Positions 1 to 11,800 of a stretch of 64,000 nucleotides of DNA are shown here, in pieces. The stretch lies in the NCBI GenBank assembly GCA_037951165.1, contig JBBDHG010000014.1:4931001-4995000 (forward strand), written 5' to 3'. Made by a program: the position numbers and the translations under genes. Source of the DNA: Lophius americanus (lineage: Eukaryota > Chordata > Actinopteri > Lophiiformes > Lophiidae). Below the pieces are notes generated by a model. That model was not told where the DNA came from and ran no database searches. It was given only the letters and a program-made list of their open reading frames with translations. Position 1 is the first letter of the stretch. Each line of letters begins with the position of its first letter.

Positions 1-84
1 GCAGAACATTTTTCATTCTGTGTGTGACTTCTTGTCATTATCTCAGCCATCCTCAATTTCCCAATTCTGAGACCTGTAACTTTT

Positions 85-102
85 TGGGGGCTTGTCCGGG
101 AT
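85..102 (+). other. possible LTR-retroelement primer binding site (tRNA-Pro type)
   Basis: TGGGGGCTTGTCCGGGAT differs by one base from the 18-nt tRNA-Pro primer binding site used by many vertebrate gammaretrovirus-like elements. If real, positions 1-84 would be the end of a 5' LTR and 103-840 a decayed leader. No gag-like coding sequence follows and no second LTR is visible in the window. This could be a chance match. Confidence 0.35.
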
Positions 103-840
103 AGTTGTCATCTGCTGGAGAGTAGCTGAGGCTTGAACCACGTCAACCTGACATAAGACATACTCAGTCAGCCTTGAGAATCATCCACCTCGTGAGTTGA
201 GACTTTGATTGACCAGTTGAGACGTCTTTGGATCCACACATGGGATACTCTGAGAGATCAAGAAATATCTGCATCTTCTCAATGAGGAGCAGCATTGCAA
301 CATGGCAGTATCACTAAAAGATGAGGGGGATGCAGCAATGAACATGAAATGTTTGAATACCTCGTTGGCTACACGAAGAGTAATCAGTTATTGTCTTGGA
401 AGACCAAGGCTTATGCCATCGGCTCACAATACATGATGAAATAAAGGAATTGGTTGATATCGATTTTGAAATAAATATTCCCAATCTCATTTTTGAGTTG
501 CAGTCAGGACGCTGGAAGGAGAGGACGCTGGCATTGTCTGTTTGCTGCTTCTCCATCAAAGTTCTACAGCCTGCAATATTATAAACCGACAAGTATACCA
601 TAGATACGGACACTTCCGTATCTGGTTGTTTCATCTTTTATGTCAATTTCTTTCCTTCATCGTTGATGTCAGTTGTTCATCGTCTTGTTCATCGCTGCCA
701 CCGTGACATATTCCCCCATAGCCGCTGTTGATCACGTTCTGTGTTTGATGGCTTTTATCTGGCGATCATGTCCATGAAAAGAACAGCTGATAACCTCCTC
801 CGGCATCTCGTCCATGGCTAACGACTAATAACGGGCTAGT
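103..840. other. no recognisable gene
   Basis: Only short open frames are present and none resembles a known protein. A small inverted repeat (AGATACGGA, loop of 4, TCCGTATCT) lies at 602-623. It may be the remnant of an LTR element leader (see the site at 85-102). Confidence 0.4.
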
Positions 841-849
841 CTCCACGAC

Positions 850-2640
850 TGGCATGATGATAAAGGATGTAATGTGCCTTACAGAAACCTGGCAACAACC
901 AAATGTTTTCTCCATCCTGTATGAGACCTGTCCCCCTGTCTATTGTACCTCCAGAAAGCATGCAGCACTGGTCGTGGTGGTGGTCTGTCTGTCATCTACT
1001 GCAGTGATTTGGACTTGTCTCCACTGCCCTTGCCTGAGATTTCTTCTTTTGAATGCCTGGCATTTCATTGTAAGTCCCCTTTCTCCATGACCATACTTCT
1101 AATCTACTGACCACCCAGACCAAACCCAGCCTTCATCTCTGTGATGTACAACCTTTTCTCGACATTTTGTACAACCTCTGCCAAAATTATAGTTCTTGGC
1201 GATATGAACATCCATGTCAACTCCCCTTCCAGTCGTTTTGCTGCCGAATTTCTCCAACGATTGAATTGTTTTAATCGCAGGCAACTTGTCGATGTCCCCA
1301 CCCTCACCATGGGGCACAACCTGGATTTTGTCATCACTGCCTCTGCCCCTATAAGCAATCTTCCTGTGTACGATCTGGGTGTGTCTGACCACAAGGCCGT
1401 CTCCATGGAATTGTCAATTCTGTCCCCCGCTCACCAAGCCCAAACGTCAAATCTGCTTTCTGAATTTGAAAAACATAAACCCAGAAACCATGACAGTCAA
1501 CCTCCAGCATCGTCTTTCTACTAAAACTTTGTATCAGCCAATGACTCAGTGGATTTTTACAATAACTCCCTGAGTAGCAGCCTGGATTGTTATGCCACTG
1601 TAAAAACTAAAACAGTCAACTTCTCCCGCTCAGCCCCCTGGTTCACCAGCGAGCTAGGGAAAATGAAGGCAGCTTGGCGTGCCCTTGAGCGGCTTTACAA
1701 GGCTTCAGGTCTCACTGTCCACAAAAGGCCTACTCAAACTCTCCCTCAGAGAGGCATGGTCACTGTTCTACTCGAACATCATCATATCAGTGCTGAAAAT
1801 TCTAAGCAGCTGTTTTCCGCTATCAATTATCTTCTAAAACCACAAACTCCCCCACTTACAGAAATTAATTCATGGCTTTATTCAAATCAAAAATTGACTC
1901 AATCCGTTCTGTCCTTTCTAGTTCCTCCACTCTACCTATCCATCCTGCCTGCACACAGTTTGAGATCGCCCGGCTTCTGAAATGCTTCTCAGAAATCTCA
2001 CAATAAGAGGTTGAGGATATCGTCAGGACGATGAAACCCTCCATCTGTGCCCTCGACCCCTTTCCTACAGCCCTAGTGAAAACTAATATCTCTTCCATCA
2101 GTCCCTTGATCATTGCTGTAATAAATCAATCCCACCAGGCTGGCTTTGTTCCATCTTCCCCAGAGGCTGCCATAATCAGACCACTCCTCAAAAAACCCAC
2201 TCTGACCCAGGAGTTTTTGCAAATTACATGCCCCTTTCAAAACTCCCATTCCTCTCCAAAGTACTGGAAAAAGTAGTTGCTGCCCACCTCCAGGACCACC
2301 ACAAATACAACAACTTCTTTCAAACCTTTCAGTCTGGTTTCCGCTCCATCCTAAGCACAGAAACAGCTCTGCTTAGAGTCACAAATGACTTAAGGATGGC
2401 AACAGATGCTGGTTCACCTTCCCTCCTGATTCTCCTTGATCTGTCTGCTGCAGAGGAAAGAGGAAAACATTCCCCCGTTCTTCATTCCCTTCATTGGCTT
2501 CCTGTCTCCAAGAGGATTGATTATAAGAGCTCTGTCCTAACTCACCAGTGCATCCATGGCAATGCACCCCCCTAACTCAAATGACTACTCAGCCCACTGA
2601 CCTCAACACGATCCCACCGTGCTACCCACTCATTAGCCGA
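850..2640 (+). mobile_element. decayed L2-like LINE, internally deleted
   Basis: Frameshifted pieces of an ORF2: apurinic endonuclease domain (CLTETWQQ near 870; VLGDMNIHVN near 1195; SDHKAVSMEL near 1386), the linker (PWFTSELGKMKAAWRALERL near 1640), and the reverse transcriptase start (LSKVLEKVVAAHLQDH near 2250; SLLILLDLSAA near 2430). Immediately after DLSAA it jumps to SPVLHSLHWLPVSKRIDYKS, so most of the RT palm has been deleted. It is homologous to the minus-strand copy at 16575-18185. It lies just beyond cemip exon 16, antisense to the gene. Confidence 0.85.
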
Positions 2641-2744
2641 CTAAAATAATTGTAATAATTGATTACTGGATTTGATGTGATTTTAAGCACGTGAACATAG
2701 GTTTTTGATTAATTGGGAGGGAGGGAATCTATATAAAGTCTGAC

Positions 2745-2830
2745 CTGGCTCCAACAAGTGACAGGAAAGGTCTCTTGTCCTTGTCGTTCGACTGGGTGGT
2801 CTTCACTCCATTGTCAAGGATCATTCCAGC
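2745..2830 (-). CDS. cemip: cemip coding exon 16, last exon inside the window
   Basis: Acceptor TTTTTTCCAG, donor GTCAGA; phase 0 to 2; 28 full codons (residues 721-748). It encodes AGMILDNGVKTTQSNDKDKR then PFLSLVGA, matching the family's AGMI.DNGVKTT...DKRPFLS. No candidate for the following exon was found between 1 and 2744, so the gene continues outside the window. The donor is less ideal than the others. Confidence 0.92.
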
Positions 2831-5800
2831 CTGGAAAAAAATAAACTATGTCAAAAAGTAGAAAAATATGAACAGTTGTATGTGCCAACTGATGGTGGAA
2901 AGGCAGGTTTTCTGACTCTAAGTTCAACTGTCCATGGAGAGTCTTTTGACCGTGGACCCATCTTCCTCACAAGGTGTTGCATAAGTTTGCAGACATGTTC
3001 TCTTTAATCTATTATTATTAATCCAACTGTTGAAACTGACATTTTTATCTGTTGAGAGTTTTTATTGTATTTTCTTGTTTGTTTTCTAAAAATGTTCTTT
3101 ACTCATCATTGACAGGTTCTCTGGTCTCCCCAATTGTGATGTCCAAGAAAATGAGGCCTGTGCTAGATCATATTTATACCCCAGTAAATGGAAAGACACG
3201 ATTCACCACTTAAGAGTTCATACTCAAACAGGTGAACCTATAAATATAAAATATGACTGGAGCAATCCTTCAGTTACCTTTTAATCACAGGAATTCCGAG
3301 TGGTGCAAATAATTCTGGAAGGTTAGATTTTTGTGAATAATTATTTTTTAAATTGAAGATCGGAGACAAATATATTTTTTGCATCTAATTTACTCATTTT
3401 TTAAAGAGTGCTAATAATTGTATTTATTTATGTAAATAAATGGTATGTAGTTTTATCCATTTGGAAAAAAGTGCTTGGTCATTCCAATTCCCTCTCGTAG
3501 CTCCAGCATCCATACATTATCAGACTCACCCTGTAGTTGGAATGAGCTCTGTTGTTGAGGAACTTGCCCATAGGCGTGTGCTCAGTTTTTCCAGGAGAGT
3601 ACAGTCCTTCTGAGGGGCCGGTGGGCACATGGTGGAAGAGGAACCAGAAACCAGTTTCCTGATGAATCATGCACAAGCATAAACATATAAGAATGGACAG
3701 TCTTTTTTTTACTTATTTTTTTACAGCCAATAGATATAGAACAATTAAGGACCAAGGCACACATGGAGATTCATGAAAATGTTTGTTCACACATTAACAT
3801 CTGCATCTTCCCACATACGTTCCTTTATGTTACATGTCAGCCTGTTTTTGTATTAGACTTAGATATACTTAATTGATTCCAGAAGGAATGGGGAATTCAC
3901 TTGTTGCAGTAGCAGTTTCGGAAAACACATGTGCAAATACACAACATCAAGATAAAAATATAAAAACAAGAATATAAATATGACTATAGACTTCAGATGT
4001 GGTCTATGTACTGTCCGTGTGCAAGTTGTTTGCTTTTAGCAAGTAGCAATGAGGTAGATGATGCAAATTTAGTGCAATGAGTCAAGCAATACTGCAAAGT
4101 CTACTCAATTAATTGTACTACATGCAGCCCTGTCACACCTGGAGCAACCAAACACCTACATCAGGGTACTGTTTGTAGATGTGAGCTCTTCTTTCAAGAC
4201 TATAGTCCACCCTTAAACTGGTATACAAACTCATCATCCTGGGACTATCCGCCACACTCTCACATTGCTCATAGGTTATGGATTTGCTTACTAACAGACC
4301 ACAAAATGTGAGAGTGGGCAACCGTACATCCTCCACCCTCAACCTGAAAACAAGAGCTCCACAGAACTATGTGCTCAGTCCAGCCCTCTTCACCCTCTTC
4401 ACAGACTACCGCATTCCCGTCCACTCCTCCAACACTATAGAGACGTTCGCCGAAGACACCACTCTAGTGGGACTCGAATAAGAGAACGAGGAGATCCACT
4501 ACAGGGAGGAGGTACAGCATTGGATCGAGTGGTGTCCAGACAATGACCTTGAACACGCACAAAACCATTATATCAAATTCCTTGGAATCCACATCACAAT
4601 AGCTCTGATATGGTCCCTAGACAGCTTCCACCTGGTGAACAAAAAACTCAACAGAGACTTTTCTTCCTCAGGAAACTAAAGTACACTCAACTACCCTCTC
4701 AGCTCCTGGTGAACTTCTACAGGAGCACCATAGAGAGCATGCCTGCTACTGCGTCACAGTGTGGTACACCTGCTACACTGTGGAAGACAGGAAAGACGTG
4801 GCGCAGATCGTAAATTTTGCTCAGAGGATTGTAGAGAAAGAGCTCCTAAATCAGGACATTGTACATGCTAGCCATCTATACAAGAAGGCTGACAGCATCG
4901 ATACAGGCCCAACCAACCCAGGTCAGAGCCTGTTTGTCCCACTGTCAATGGGCAAAAGATACAGAACCATCAGGACTCACACTAGAAGACTTAGGGAGCA
5001 CTTCTTCCCGAGAGCTGTGGCCTCGATCATCTTTAACAATATCTATAATCATACTATACATATACAAGCCTGTTTTCAAGGTGCACCCCCAGGTATCTGT
5101 GGTTCTCAACCACTGTAACATTCTCTCCCAGGATGCAAAGTGGCTGTGTTCTTCATAGGAATGCAAATGAGAAAAGTTATTACATTGTTGAGAATAAACG
5201 AGATTCCATTTACTCTGGCTTATCCATGTTAAACCCCAGATGTATCTTCGGTAGTGGCACTCTATCAAAGTAAAAATGTGGCTGTGCCACTCTACTAGAT
5301 TGTTATGTAATCTACATATGAGACATATGACAAAAATAGAGGTGGGTGAGGTTAAAGAAAGTGAAAGCCATATGAACTGACCTCTGAGCCTGCAGCAGCA
5401 CAGTTAACGAGGTTATTATTGGGGTTGGCGATCCAGAAAGTTGAAGTTGCGCTACAAAAGGTATATGTTGGAGAAGAGAAAGAAACGTTTAGTAATCCGA
5501 TTTCAAATCAAAGAACGTGACTTTCTTTGCAATATCTGGACAGCATTTATAACTTAAGTTTGAAACAACAAGACAAACAATTTTTTATATGCAGAAAAGT
5601 TTTTGTTTTGCATTAAAAAAAAGCCCATATCAGAAACAAAAATAGCAGTTTAGAATGTGGGCGAGAATCAGAACAGGTTTGGGAGGCAAAGGCCCCAAAC
5701 AGGCAGAGAGAATTTTTTAATGGGGCACCGGAGTTTGAGTAATAAGCACATACGTGCTACCTGCCAGCATATGCTTCGTTGTGTTCCTCTACTGTCAATA

Positions 5801-8800
5801 GCTGTTCCCAGTGTCATTCTTTGGTTGCCCCAGACTGAGGGTCTGAGGACCAAGGGTCCACTAGCAAACTGCTCTGGGATCAGCTGCACAATCATTAGCT
5901 GTGCCAAATGGAGCTTCCCATACTGTTTTTCTCCTACTGTGTGATGACGGAGGGGTGGTTATGGAGCCCATTCTGGCACCTGGAAAACGCTTTAACCGAT
6001 TCAAAAACATCGGATGTATAAGCACCAAAGAAGTTGTGACACCTTGTCGGGAGTAGTGGGACCTGGGCACCCTTATAGAGCCATACCTGGGAGCGTAGCT
6101 CGTCGGCGAGCGTCTGGGCCAATTACATATGCCAGACACAGGGCCTCTAAGTTGGAGTTTTCGCAAAAGAACGAGGGTGTCCATTTCATGCATCTGGGGG
6201 TTATAGGAGGGAAGGCAATGACGGTTACCTGTGCCTTTGTATCGAAAAACAGTTCAGAGTATCCAGGCTTCTTGGAGTCTATGGATGGTGTCGTAGGGCT
6301 TTATCCGGGGACTCTAAAGTTCCCCTGGACAACTTGAACGCTCCTGTTGGCAACGATTGAGAAACCTGGTGGGCCGGGATTGGGAGGAACAATCTGCCCG
6401 ATCTGAATCCGGATGGTGCTTTGTTGTTTGTCTTCTGTGCTAGTCGTACATGGTAAATGGACTATACGTATACAGCTATTTTAAAGTGAACAGACTGTTC
6501 AAGCTGACTCATGTTGTAAAATGTGCTTTGAGTGGTTGAGCAGACTAGAAAAGCCCTATATAAGTAAAGTCCATTTACCATTAATCTCTGCTGTGCAGAT
6601 CATGTTATTATTTTGGCTTCATAGTCCATGACCTTCAGCATGCACTGGAGAAGTCTACAGCTGTGTTTGAAGTGGCTGGTATGAGAGATAACACCTCCAA
6701 ATCTGAGTCCTTGATACTCTGCCAGAACTGTACCCTTCAAGTTGGAGGTGACTTGCTGTATCAAGCAAAGGAGTTTAAGTTTCTTTCTGTCTTGGCCTCT
6801 GAGTGATGGAAAAATGGACCATGAGATGGGTCGTAAGGCAAAGCTCTCAATTTTACTGGGCCATCTACGTTCCAGCCCTAACCTATGGTCATGACCTCTG
6901 GGTGGAGATCGAAAGAACAAGGTCAAGGATACAAGTTGAAATGATCTTCCGTTGTAGGATGACTGGGCTCAGGCTTAAAGATGAGGAGGAGCTTGGATCT
7001 CATCTGGTCTTAGATCCCCAAGGAAAAGCAGGAGAGTGCTGCAGGGGAGAGGGACATCTGGAAGCCTGTTGCCCCCACGACCCAGCCCCGAATAGGCAGA
7101 AGGAAAATGGATGGGTGGATGGATAGTCTTGTGGGCATAGCTGTCAGCTTGCTGAGCTCTTTTTCCAGCATAGTCACTGACTGAACTGGCTCTGACTGCT
7201 GCTCTATCGTCTTCTGTGTTGAGGAACCAGTTGTTTGCCGGTGCAGCAGTAAATGCGTTTTGCTAACGATGGTTTGTTTTAAAAAAAAAAACGTGCTGGT
7301 TTTCTGGTAAATTTGAGTTTTATCCCAAATTTAAATAATACGAAAACAAGCTCCAGTTTTTTCCTTGTCCTACTCAGTCTCGGATTGTATGTTGCATAAA
7401 CCTTCATGATCTTCATATATTACGCCAAAAAGACTATAATTTAGTAAATTATTTAAAATTATTTTCATTTCATGAAAATGACGACAACTTCGTAATTCAC
7501 TATATTTTCAAATGAAGAAGATTTTATATTCACAATTAAATTTGTATCATTACCAACATTGTCGATCAAGGAAGTTATATTTCAGGTTTGGAGTATTTGC
7601 TTGGCAGCAGAATTACAGAAAAGCTAATGGACACACTTTCGTGAAAGTTGGCGAAAGAATGCTGCATGCTCCAGGAAATAAATAATAGGTCTGCTCCAAT
7701 TATTAATGGATAGTTAATAATTAAATGTGTGTCACGTTCTGTATTTAATCAAAAATCAAATTTCCGAGTGCAAATGAATGCAGCACAAGAGGATGCTCCC
7801 TTCACCTGTTAAATGTTTGATTCTTGTTATCAGAAACTAGCGTTGCTCCAACAGACCAATCAGTAAAGCCTATTGATCAATGTGTTCTTACATGTATTAT
7901 GATGAATAGTCAGAGAAAATTGTAATGCTAGTGGAGTTGAGACCCTCTCAAATTTGCTACCGAGCCTGTAGATGATTAATCATGTACGCTCGTGATTTGC
8001 TCATTAACTGCAAATGTAAATATTGAAAAGCTATGGCCTACGCATACAATTTTGGTCTTATGCTAAATAACTTGACGCTACCTCCTCTGGGGATATAGCA
8101 TCAAGTTATTTAGCACGGAGAAGGCTAGCTGCAGCTAGCGTTAGCTGTCCTTGCAGCATCAGCTAAATTCAAACCCGGTCGTTTCAATTTAAAAAAAAAC
8201 TAAATTGATGATTAAATTGACTTGTTTTGTAATAAATAAGACTTATTTAACGTATCTATCTGCATAGGTTTGATGCCCCCGGCTGGTTTAATGCAAATAG
8301 GTAAGGTTTTAAAGTGTATTTCGTACAAATGATTTAATAGATGTTGACTTTGTTTGACACATCATTTAGTGAGCTGTAATGGCCAGATTCTAGGTTAAGT
8401 AATTGCCTTGTTTCGAATGGAAAAGGGAAAATATCTGAAGAAACAGTTTTTACTCTTATAATGACACCTTTAAATATTTCACTTAAATACTTTATTTGTG
8501 CCACAATACAACTCAATTACTCAAATAAAATAATTAATTGGGGAGCTTTTCCAAAGACTTAACGCTATTATATGCAGTTGTTTACAATCAAATCTCTTAT
8601 TAGCATGCTGGATATTGTATATATAACATTTCCAACGTTCGCTTTGCCGCTCCTGTCTGTGACCCAACATTGGTTTGACAGGCACTGTTTGATTGGACAG
8701 ACTATGACATTGGTTAGACTTCAAAATCTGCTCTGTCCAACGCTAACATAAATTCATTGTCTTCATCCACTTATCCTGTGCATGGTTGGAAAACATCTTT

Positions 8801-11800
8801 ACACTTCAAGGCAATTTAAGATTAATTAATTCCCTCATATGCAGACACATGCACTGAGAATACGCAAATATTCCACAATTCCAACCAGAAAACATGCAAA
8901 CCACTACAGCACCATGCTACCTAAAGACTTTAACGTTCATATTTTATTTACTGGGGAAAAAGATTTATCCAACAATGTTGGAAAAATAGAACAGAAAAAA
9001 GTTTTTCAAATTCTACCTTCAAATGAGGTAGAATTTTAGCACTTTGAGATTTGATCCAAATGAAAAGTGCATCATAAATTAAATGTATTATTAATATTAT
9101 TAGAATGAAATGAAATAGTACATTCTACAATATTTAAATAAAAAACTAAGAATCAAAAGAATGACTTACAAGTGTAACAGGTTTAAAAAAAATTAGTAAA
9201 ATAAATCAATAATGATTTTTGTCAATAACGAAACAAACCAATATTTAACAAATTTCTTCGAAGTTGACAGCTGATGTTAATTTTTTGCCCCGCATGCTGA
9301 CATATTGGTTCGCATTGTTTTCATCTGCATAAAGTTCTTGGTATGAATCCTCATCTTGAATGGTAGAGATTTCTCCCCCTGGTGAAGCCTACTTTGTTCC
9401 ACTTATTAAAAAAAAAGGTAAGCTAATTAAATTTACATTTAATCTTTATTGTGAATTAAAGTGTTAATTTTAATAATAAAATAAATGTGAGGGAAATATT
9501 TGCAGAATTTGGTTATAGTTCCCCTCAACCCCCTTGGCTATAAGTATGTGTAATTTCATGTGCCTGTGCATAGTTAATTTAGTGTATCATCAACATTATC
9601 AACATCAACAATTATAGCAATAAAATAATAATATCATCAATAATAATGTAGTAATTTCTATTTTAAAATTGTTTATGACTGTTGATCGATGGAGTAATCA
9701 AGCTAAAAAATAAATAAATAAAATACCCAATAATAGGCATATTGTCCCAAATAAAATTGTATATTTGATTATAAATCCAACTTCTGTAGCAACGAATTGG
9801 TTAGTTTACCTCCTGTTCATAAGACATTAATGCAGAGAGCATAAAAAAAATCATAACAGACAAATCAAAGTCAGCTGAACTAATTGTATAGTTTGAGCTG
9901 TTTCAAATAAATGAAATTACAGATTCCGCTCTCTAACGCATGCTTTCTCTGTCTTAGTCTAGTGCGCTCTGTCTCTGTGTCTCCTGAGCAGAGGACTGTC
10001 TCGTTCAGTTCTATTGACAATGTGTAACCATGAAAGCTGACTCGGTGCCCCCTACATGCTCTGCATATAGGGCGGGCCTGACCTTACCTCTCAGCACACG
10101 CATGTTGCTATTAACAGCCACACAGAACAAAAGACTATACTGACATTAAACGTGTTGCATGAGAGAGACCCAGTTATTGAGCACGAGAGTGGTGTCCCAT
10201 TAGAAATAAATGGAGGAGTGGCTGTTTTTGTGTTTACATTCTTCAAAAATTTACAAATAAATAGCAGTAAATTAAAGAAAATATAAAATAAGTAAAAACT
10301 ATACAGTGGTAAAAATAAAAATGAATAACATTTATCTGAATGTACTGATTCATGCAATTACACACTTATAGACAACAAACACAGGTTTTGCCCCGCACGT
10401 TCCTCTAGAATGGCCAATATTATGGTTTCATCTTCCTTCACTGCAGGAGCAGGATGAAACACTTAAGTTGAAATGTATTATTTGCATCTGATCACTTAGC
10501 CATGAAGGACCTGACTTAAATCATAATAATGTTTAGATTTTTCTTAATCAGCTTGTGTTTTGTCTTTTTGCATGAGTTTTCATAAGTTGCAGCTCATATT
10601 CCCCCATCGGCCACTGTATATAGCACTTTCTAGTCTGCTAGAACTGTCAAAACACTTCACATCACATGACCCATCATTCATCGTTTTAACATTCATACAG
10701 TGGTATGAAGACACCATCCTCTCATCAGGACCATTGACAGACATGGAGGTGTAACTCTTTGTGTGAAAGTACATTAACAAACATGAAATGGTGCAATAAT
10801 GGGAACACTTCAGTGTAATTTGTTGACACAATCAAACCAGTAGTTAGGTATTAATTGTTAGCCCCAACATTTAATGTTTATGCTGAGAGAATATTGTGTT
10901 CACTTAAGCTGGTCTTACATTGTAGAACTTTAGAGTAGTGGCCGTTTGATTTCAACTCACACTGTACGAATCAAACGATTGGTGTGCTCAAACTGTACAG
11001 TCAGATCCTCCTGAAAGACATGACTGCTCACATTGTAAGTCAGGCTCCTACAGCCAATTTTCGCTATTGAGAATTGTCAATACAGTTTCGTTTGAAAGCT
11101 CTTCAGCAGCAAAAAGTTTTTTTGCTAGCAACATGCTTACAGGACAGAAATGAACTGTCTTGATTATTTTTTGCCATCCTGAGTGCTGAGATGCCAAGAT
11201 AGAGCAGAGGAAAAAATGGTGGAATGGCGGTTGGTCTTGATGACATAGTGTGGAGGTATGGAGGTGTCTAGGAGAGAGGGCTGTGGAGATTTTAACTAGA
11301 TTGTTTAACTCTATCTTGGAGAGTGAGAGGATGCCAAAGGAGTAAAAAAAAAGTGAAATGGTACGGATAACTACAGTGGTATAAAGCTGATGAACCACAC
11401 AATGAAGACATAGAAAAGCATAGTGGTAGCTAGGTTAAGAAAAGAGGTGATAATATGTGAGCAGCAGATTGGTTTCATGCCAAGAAAAAGCAATAGAGAT
11501 GCAATGTTTGCTTTGTGAGTGATGATGGAAACCAATCATCACCGGTTTCCATTAACGAGTCGAGAACGCAAGAAGTCGCATTGTGTCTTTGTGGAATTAG
11601 GGAAAGGGTACGACTTTGCACTGAGTACCAAGTGAGGAATTGTGGTATTCCATGAGGAAGTCTGGAGTGACAGAGAAGTGTGTTTGAGGGATGGAGTCAC
11701 TGTGGACTATAATGTTTGCTGATGACATTTTTATCTGCAGTGAGAGCAGGGAGCAAGAACATCCGGAGAGGTGGCTGTATGAGTTGGCGGAAAGAGGAAT

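Noticed and set aside
1..2744. cemip exon 17
   Set aside because: I searched both the LINE-filled and the unannotated part on the minus strand for the expected block following exon 16 and found no match with proper splice sites.
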